The notes below the pieces were generated by a model, which made no database searches, was not told the origin of the DNA, and worked only from the letters and a program-made list of their open reading frames with translations. A program made the position numbers and the translations under genes. From NCBI GenBank assembly GCA_937923375.1, contig CALAJG010000155.1:1-9781 (forward strand): a DNA stretch of 9,781 bases. Reading direction: 5' to 3'. Shown in pieces: positions 5,796-9,781 of the stretch. Position 1 is the stretch's first letter. Each line of letters begins with the position of its first letter. The stretch is from an uncultured Leucothrix sp. Lineage in GTDB: Bacteria; Pseudomonadota; Gammaproteobacteria; Thiotrichales; Thiotrichaceae.

Positions 5796-8110
5796 GAGTG
5801 AGGCCCTTGTGGGTGTACGCGAACCTTAACCAATGCAATAACAGCCATTGCCGCTGTCGCTACCACAGCAACCTCACCTAAGGTATCGAGAGCACGGAAA
5901 TCAACAAGAATGACGTTAACGATGTTGCGACCATATGCCTTAACCAGACTGTTCGCTTCAAAGAACTCAGTGACCGTCATATCCAAAGGAGTCAGCGATA
6001 CTCCCAAGGTAATAATGGTCATCACAACCCCGGCAGCTATCGCTATGAAAGCATCACGATAACCACGTCCTTTGGCCGAATTCTTTTGCTCGGGAAAGCG
6101 AGGTAGTTTGATGAGTACCGTTGCTATTAGCACAACAAATAATGTCTCGACCATCAACTGGGTAATGGCAACGTCAATGGCTCCAAAGACGAGAAACAGA
6201 ACAGCCACACCGCTGCCCACAACGCCAAGTGCGCAGATCGACAATAGCCGCGTATTGCTGAAGGCCAGAACTAAAGCAGCGCCCATCATAAATATCACCA
6301 CTAGAGCAATGAGTGGGGTTACTGCTGTAAGGTTTGTAAAGTTCATGGCGACAGGTTGATAGAGCAAAGTAGCAGTAACAGAAACCACAAAAACACTAAA
6401 CACAATGGTGAGGTAATGACTTAATGAGCCGGTTTGAAGACGATTAGTTAGCCCGGATGCCAATGACTGAGTGCCATTCAAAAGAACTTCATAAGCGTTA
6501 TCACTGATCACAGGAAGTTTTTCGACTAAGTTATTGATAGCCTGACTGACGAGGTTAAGTTTGAAAAACAGTAGTGTGCCGATCGCTACGGTGATTACGC
6601 TGAGTATCAATGGGCCATTTACGCCGTGCCAAAGCGACAGTTTGACTTCTGAGCTTGTAGCGAGAATGCTACTAACAGCTGGTTGTATGAAGGACTGCGC
6701 GATTAAATCTGGGAAGATACCGCTCAGTAATCCCGCTGTCGCTAACAATACTGGGCCGATCCACATCAACACTGAAACCTCTTTAGGCTCACGGGTGATG
6801 GTTGATTGCCCCCCGAGAAATACGCGGAAAATAAAGGTTAGTGCGATAGCAACCATCATGGCATTTGCAGCTACCGCAGTTGCCACTATCAACCACGGTT
6901 GCTCAGCCAGCGCTAGTGCGCCTTCATACTTTAGTTCTTTACCGATGAATCCAAGAAACGGTGGAATCCCTGCCATTGATAGTGCTGCAAGCACCGCTCC
7001 GACAGTGGTAATTGGCATGAAGCGGACCAACGACCCCAACTTATTGAAGTCTCTTGTTCCTGTACTTTTATCGACGTTACCAATGACTAAAAATAGCGCG
7101 CACTTGTAAAAGGCATGGACAACCAGAAAGGTCACTGCTGCCAGTGCTGCGATTTGTAAATTGGAAGCAAGAAACAACGTGATGGTCCCCAGCGCCATGA
7201 CAGTTGTCCATGCTAGCATCAGTTTCAAATCATTCTGTTTAAGTGCCATCATGGATGACCACACTGCGGTGATTCCACCGGCGATGCTAAGCGCATAGAA
7301 CCATTCTTCGGTGCCGCCGAGTGATGGCTGCAGCCTCATCATGAGGTAAATACCCGCTTTAACCATGGTCGCGGAGTGCAAATAAGCACTGACTGGCGAG
7401 GGGGCAGCCATCGCATTGGGCAACCAAAAATGAAACGGAAACTGTGCCGATTTTGTGAAAGCACCTAGTAATATGAGCGTTAGTATCACTGGATAGTGCT
7501 CGTGCTCAGCAATCGCTGGTCCAGCTGCAATGATCTCGGATAGGAGATAAGTGCCGGATGCTTGTGCCAGCATGATTAACCCGACCAGCAATGCAAGACC
7601 TCCGCCACCAGTAACTAAAAGGGCCTGAAGTGCTGAGCGTCGTGCATTACTATTCTCATGGTCAAAACCGACCAACAGAAAAGATGTAATAGTCGTTAGT
7701 TCCCAAAAAATAAACAGCAGAATAATGTTGTCTGACGAGACAAGCCCAAGCATTGAAAGCATAAACGCAAGCAATAGCCACTGCAGGCGATCATGGCTTT
7801 TATGGGCTTTAAAATACCCATAGGAATAAATGACTACTAATATGCCGATGCCGCTAATTAGTAAGCCAAAAAGCAAGCTTAGTCCATCGACGCGGAAGGC
7901 TAGTTCTACACCGAGACGGGGTACCCATTGAGTGTTAAACGTCCATGGTATTTCTGCTGAAATTGTGCTTATCTGAGATAGGTAAGCAACAAAAAAGGCG
8001 ATCGCGGAAGCAAGTGCGCAGGCAAATGCGATTTTGGCAGAATTGTTAATGCCTTGTCGTATTTCAGAGTTGCTGTAAGCGTTGGTTTGTGGCGATATTT
8101 CAGCGGGCAT
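5792..8110 (-). CDS. mrpA: Mrp Na+/H+ antiporter subunit A (NuoL-like)
   Basis: Subunit A is the largest Mrp subunit, 772 residues. The N-terminal two thirds is a NuoL-type antiporter module: Glu137 in FWELTTITSFLLVGF, Lys220 in GAFTKSAQFPFHFW, His245 and Lys251 in HSATMVKAGIYL, Lys336 in FYKCALF, and Lys391 in the GFIGKEL segment. The C-terminal part, unique to MrpA, includes GAIDVAITQLMVETL (643-657) with Asp646 and Glu655, and NVILVDFRALDTLGE (732-745/6), the region thought to take part in Na+ handling. It is first in the operon. The ATG at 8110 has only a weak GGA upstream, and no other Met occurs before residue 117, so this start is the best available. It is slightly shorter than the roughly 800-residue Bacillus protein, consistent with loop differences. 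Confidence 0.94.
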   Translation of the reverse strand: MPAEISPQTNAYSNSEIRQGINNSAKIAFACALASAIAFFVAYLSQISTISAEIPWTFNTQWVPRLGVELAFRVDGLSLLFGLLISGIGILVVIYSYGYFKAHKSHDRLQWLLLAFMLSMLGLVSSDNIILLFIFWELTTITSFLLVGFDHENSNARRSALQALLVTGGGGLALLVGLIMLAQASGTYLLSEIIAAGPAIAEHEHYPVILTLILLGAFTKSAQFPFHFWLPNAMAAPSPVSAYLHSATMVKAGIYLMMRLQPSLGGTEEWFYALSIAGGITAVWSSMMALKQNDLKLMLAWTTVMALGTITLFLASNLQIAALAAVTFLVVHAFYKCALFLVIGNVDKSTGTRDFNKLGSLVRFMPITTVGAVLAALSMAGIPPFLGFIGKELKYEGALALAEQPWLIVATAVAANAMMVAIALTFIFRVFLGGQSTITREPKEVSVLMWIGPVLLATAGLLSGIFPDLIAQSFIQPAVSSILATSSEVKLSLWHGVNGPLILSVITVAIGTLLFFKLNLVSQAINNLVEKLPVISDNAYEVLLNGTQSLASGLTNRLQTGSLSHYLTIVFSVFVVSVTATLLYQPVAMNFTNLTAVTPLIALVVIFMMGAALVLAFSNTRLLSICALGVVGSGVAVLFLVFGAIDVAITQLMVETLFVVLIATVLIKLPRFPEQKNSAKGRGYRDAFIAIAAGVVMTIITLGVSLTPLDMTVTEFFEANSLVKAYGRNIVNVILVDFRALDTLGEVAVVATAAMAVIALVKVRVHPQGPHS

Positions 8111-8153
8111 AATCCGGTAACAGCTGTGTGAGGGCGAACGGATTGCCCAATTA

Positions 8154-8181
8154 TTTATTATTGATAGATTTCATCAGTCAA
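8154..8181 (-). promoter_or_regulatory. Possible proximal sigma-70 promoter for mrpA
   Basis: On the minus strand, TTGACT (8176-8181) is followed after 16 bases by AATAAA (8154-8159). The -35 matches 5 of 6 and the -10 matches 4 of 6 within a very A/T-rich stretch. Transcription would begin near 8147, giving a leader of about 37 bases. It competes with the distal candidate at 8209-8236; either or both could be used. Confidence 0.35.
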
Positions 8182-8208
8182 TCTAGCACACGAAGCACTT
8201 CTGATCTA

Positions 8209-8236
8209 AGTATGGCAGAGCATGTAAAGAGGTCAA
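8209..8236 (-). promoter_or_regulatory. Possible distal sigma-70 promoter for mrpA
   Basis: On the minus strand, TTGACC (8231-8236) is followed after 16 bases by CATACT (8209-8214), 5 of 6 and 4 of 6 matches. The predicted start near 8202 places the 8271-8282 word at about -70 to -80. This is close to where LysR-type activators usually have their upstream recognition site. The leader would be about 90 bases. Confidence 0.35.
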
Positions 8237-8270
8237 GTCGGTTTTTTCTTATGGTTTTATCGGTATACGT

Positions 8271-8282
8271 CCCTGCGTTTAA
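8271..8282 (+). promoter_or_regulatory. Shared 12-mer, copy 2 (candidate NhaR operator)
   Basis: CCCTGCGTTTAA matches 1311-1322 in the nhaR leader exactly. It lies 161 bases upstream of the mrpA start, next to a small TAAC-AAC-GTTA inverted repeat (8280-8290). A role as an NhaR activation site for mrp is inferred from the shared word and from spacing to the distal promoter; the flanking bases are not conserved between the two copies. Confidence 0.3.
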
Positions 8283-8431
8283 CAACGTTAGTATTGATTC
8301 TTAGTGCTTGGGAGTCCAGCAATTGAAAGCGAAGGTCTGAGACGCATCAATAATCTGCTTCTAATAATTTCAAGAATGGTTAATTAAAGAACTACCGCCT
8401 AGCGATGCTGTCTGAATTCAACGAAACATTG

Positions 8432-8440
8432 TGCTAAACT
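8432..8440 (+). promoter_or_regulatory. Possible extended -10 promoter element for pqiA
   Basis: TGCTAAACT fits an extended -10 (TG-n-TAnAnT pattern); a poor -35, CTGAAT, lies 17 bases upstream at 8412-8417. Transcription would begin near 8447. If correct, this rules out the in-frame TTG at 8442 as the pqiA start and leaves a leader of about 28 bases. Confidence 0.3.
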
Positions 8441-8474
8441 GTTGCGGAAAACAGACAATGAAAATAATTCCATT

Positions 8475-9110
8475 ATGATGCGTTATGAGACAGGGGGTCT
8501 GGACTATAGGACGGCTCGGGCCTGCCACGAGTGCGATCTTCTTCAGTACATCCCGATTTTAAAAAACCGTGAAGTAGCCCGTTGCCAACGATGCAAAGCA
8601 CTCCTAAAACGACGTCACGTGATGTCTCTAGAACGGAGTTTAGCCTTTTCAATCACGGGGTTAATCCTTTTTATTGTCGCTAATATGTTCCCGTTAGTTT
8701 CCCTTAAGGCTTTGGGTGTTATGCAGCACGGAACCTTGTTTTCTGCCACCTTGTCTCTTTTCGAAGCTGAAATGCCATTCTTAGGCATGTTGATGTTATT
8801 TACAACAATCCTGTTTCCGTTATTTAGCCTTTGCGGAACAATCTATGTGCTGCTGTCAATTCGTATGGATCACTATTCACATTGGATTGCACCTATGTTT
8901 CGCTTTTTACGCAGCACTGATGCCTGGGGAATGTTAGAGATATTTTTACTGGCACTCATCGTTGCCGCAGTAAAGTTAGTGGATATTACGGAGCTTTATG
9001 TCGGAGTTTCACTCTACGCATTTCTTCTGTTAATTCTTACCCTCACAATCCTTAGCATCATCTTAAATCCAGAGGATGTTTGGGATCACCTGCGGAAGCA
9101 TGCAAAATGA
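8475..9110 (+). CDS. pqiA: PqiA-family inner-membrane protein, N-terminal half
   Basis: This 211-residue protein matches one half of E. coli PqiA (about 417 residues). A zinc-ribbon with Cys17, Cys20, Cys37 and Cys40 (CHEC and CQRC) opens the protein, followed by about four helices. The segment WGMLEIFLLALIVAAVKL (151-168) closely parallels the PqiA signature, and DVWDHL ends the domain. PqiA/LetA proteins pair with MCE-domain PqiB/LetB in envelope lipid transport and oxidative or membrane stress. The start is uncertain: the frame extends to a TTG at 8442, and ATGs occur at 8475 and 8478. None has a good Shine-Dalgarno. The ATG at 8475 is preferred by start type and by the predicted promoter. 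It overlaps the next gene by four bases. Confidence 0.85.
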   Translation: MMRYETGGLDYRTARACHECDLLQYIPILKNREVARCQRCKALLKRRHVMSLERSLAFSITGLILFIVANMFPLVSLKALGVMQHGTLFSATLSLFEAEMPFLGMLMLFTTILFPLFSLCGTIYVLLSIRMDHYSHWIAPMFRFLRSTDAWGMLEIFLLALIVAAVKLVDITELYVGVSLYAFLLLILTLTILSIILNPEDVWDHLRKHAK

Positions 9111-9748
9111 TCACTGCACGTGAGGCTGGTTTGATTTCCTGTAATTTTTGTCACAGTTTGAATCGCGCCTGTCTTGATGACTCAAGAGCAGATTTAGCAT
9201 TGCAGATGCACTGTCATGTTTGCGGCTCAGTCATCCACTCGCGGATTCCTAATAGCATCAGTAAAACTTGGGCATTGGTCATCGCTGCAATGATCTTATA
9301 CGTCCCGGCCAACACCTTACCGATTATGACTGTGGTGCTTTGGGGTGATGGTAAGCCCGATAATATTATGTCGGGCGTGTTAAGTTTGGTTGGTGCGGGG
9401 ATGTGGCCACTGGCACTGCTAATATTTGTCGCTAGTATCGTTATACCCATTGCAAAATTGCTGACGTTATTTGGTCTACTGATAAGTGTGAGATTGCGTT
9501 CCACTTGGCGGCCGGTCGAACGGACACAAGTTTATCGATTCACTGAATTCATTGGCCGCTGGTCGATGATCGACATCTTTGTGATCGGTATCTTGGTTGC
9601 ACTAGTGCAATTTGGAACCGTTGCCAGAGTCACGCCCGGCATGGGAGCACTGTGCTTTGCTGCCGTGGTAATACTGACCATGATTGCTGCTCATTCCTTC
9701 GATCCCCGCTTAATTTGGGATGTGATTAAGGAGCCGACTCATGAATGA
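9107..9748 (+). CDS. pqiA: PqiA-family inner-membrane protein, C-terminal half
   Basis: This is the second half-length PqiA, 213 residues. It has its own zinc-ribbon, with Cys12, Cys15, Cys36 and Cys39, and about four helices. Hallmarks of the second PqiA domain are LYVPANTLPIMTV (64-76), GRWSMIDIFVIGILVALVQ (150-168) and SFDPRLIWD (197-205). The frame opens further upstream at a TTG (9080), but the ATG at 9107 overlaps the previous stop as ATGA and has GGAAG 8 bases before it, so it is the likely start. With the preceding gene it makes up the two-domain PqiA found as one protein in E. coli; in many bacteria the two halves are separate genes, so this is a split form and not a broken gene. Confidence 0.88.
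   Translation: MITAREAGLISCNFCHSLNRACLDDSRADLALQMHCHVCGSVIHSRIPNSISKTWALVIAAMILYVPANTLPIMTVVLWGDGKPDNIMSGVLSLVGAGMWPLALLIFVASIVIPIAKLLTLFGLLISVRLRSTWRPVERTQVYRFTEFIGRWSMIDIFVIGILVALVQFGTVARVTPGMGALCFAAVVILTMIAAHSFDPRLIWDVIKEPTHE
9728..9733 (+). promoter_or_regulatory. Shine-Dalgarno that fixes the pqiB-like start
   Basis: AAGGAG lies 7 bases before the ATG at 9741, inside the end of the second pqiA. A competing ATG at 9745 is in another frame. The spacing and the peptide encoded from 9741 both favour 9741. Confidence 0.7.
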
Positions 9749-9781
9749 ATACGTTTTACCGGAAGCAGATGTTGCCAGAAA
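9741..9781 (+). CDS. pqiB: Start of PqiB/MlaD (MCE-domain) family gene, partial
   Basis: Only 13 full codons are in the window, reading MNEYVLPEADVAR. A short polar N-terminus of this type, with a Pro-Glu-Ala segment before a basic patch, is usual in PqiB-like proteins before their single transmembrane anchor. The main support is context: a strong AAGGAG ribosome site, an 8-base overlap with a PqiA gene, and the regular pqiA-pqiA-pqiB order. PqiB proteins form periplasm-spanning MCE tubes for lipid movement. The MCE domains themselves lie beyond the right edge, so the identification is by neighbourhood. Confidence 0.6.
   Translation, partial: MNEYVLPEADVAR

Larger units (their letters stand above)
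8111..8474. other. Divergent intergenic region between mrpA and pqiA
   Basis: These 364 bases hold no supportable gene; the short frames inside lack ribosome sites. Because the genes point outward, the region must carry promoters for both operons. It contains two candidate minus-strand promoters for mrpA, the second copy of the CCCTGCGTTTAA word, and a weak extended -10 for pqiA. A small inverted repeat, GGGC at 8132-8135 and GCCC at 8145-8148, lies in the likely mrpA leader. No intrinsic terminator, tRNA or riboswitch was recognised. Confidence 0.6.

Noticed and set aside
6561..7109. 182-codon plus-strand frame inside mrpA
   Set aside because: It lies opposite a clearly conserved part of MrpA, has no family features, and reads as a shadow of the real gene.
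3401..8110. Possible respiratory complex I (nuo) genes, because of NuoL, NuoM/N and NuoK-like proteins
   Set aside because: The presence of MrpB, E, F and G and of the MrpA-specific C-terminal region, with the A-to-G order, identifies an Mrp antiporter and not complex I.
8251..8304. Short open frame on the plus strand in the mrpA-pqiA intergenic region (17 codons)
   Set aside because: It has no ribosome site and no coding features, and it covers the candidate operator; it is most likely chance.
8458..8478. Six-codon frame (MKIIPL) whose stop overlaps the pqiA ATGs, possible leader peptide
   Set aside because: The ribosome site is weak and the frame is too short to support without conservation data.
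8475..9748. Two half-length PqiA genes as one gene broken by a frameshift
   Set aside because: Each half has its own complete zinc-ribbon and helices, and the junction is a clean ATGA overlap; split PqiA genes are a known arrangement.

Overview
The window reads as chromosomal DNA of a free-living, probably marine or halotolerant gammaproteobacterium. Three things suggest this: an NhaR-type LysR regulator, a YrbG-like Na+/Ca2+ exchanger, and a PqiA/PqiB (Let-type) envelope operon, all on a moderate-GC background with Shine-Dalgarno-led genes. The organism itself cannot be fixed from sequence alone. No rRNA, tRNA, CRISPR array, transposase or integrase was seen.

Layout. (1) Positions 1-108, minus strand: the first 36 codons of a gene running off the left edge, with a possible twin-arginine motif. 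(2) 109-300: a divergent intergenic region holding a 12-bp perfect palindrome. (3) 301-1287 and 1344-2246, plus strand: a CaCA-family Na+/Ca2+ exchanger followed by an NhaR-like activator. (4) 2252-8110, minus strand: a complete seven-gene Mrp (Mnh/Sha/Pha) multisubunit Na+/H+ antiporter operon in the order mrpA-B-C-D-E-F-G. Every junction overlaps by 1 or 4 bases. It runs toward nhaR and ends 5 bases from it. (5) 8111-8474: a divergent regulatory region. (6) 8475-9781, plus strand: two half-length PqiA proteins and the start of a PqiB/MlaD-family gene, again tightly overlapped.

How the parts may work together. Mrp uses the proton motive force to expel Na+ and alkalinise or desalt the cytoplasm. 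The exchanger would use the resulting Na+ gradient to expel Ca2+. NhaR is a Na+-responsive activator in Escherichia coli, so 301-8110 looks like a self-contained sodium-homeostasis island carrying its own regulator. The best clue to wiring is an exact 12-base word, CCCTGCGTTTAA. It occurs in the short nhaR leader and again upstream of mrpA, which makes it a candidate shared operator; this is inference. The pqi genes belong to a separate envelope-lipid or stress function.

Nothing in the window is clearly a new class of system. The points most worth a second look are the NhaR-Mrp linkage with the shared word, the fully overlapped seven-gene Mrp operon in its unfused form, and a polar insertion in MrpD.
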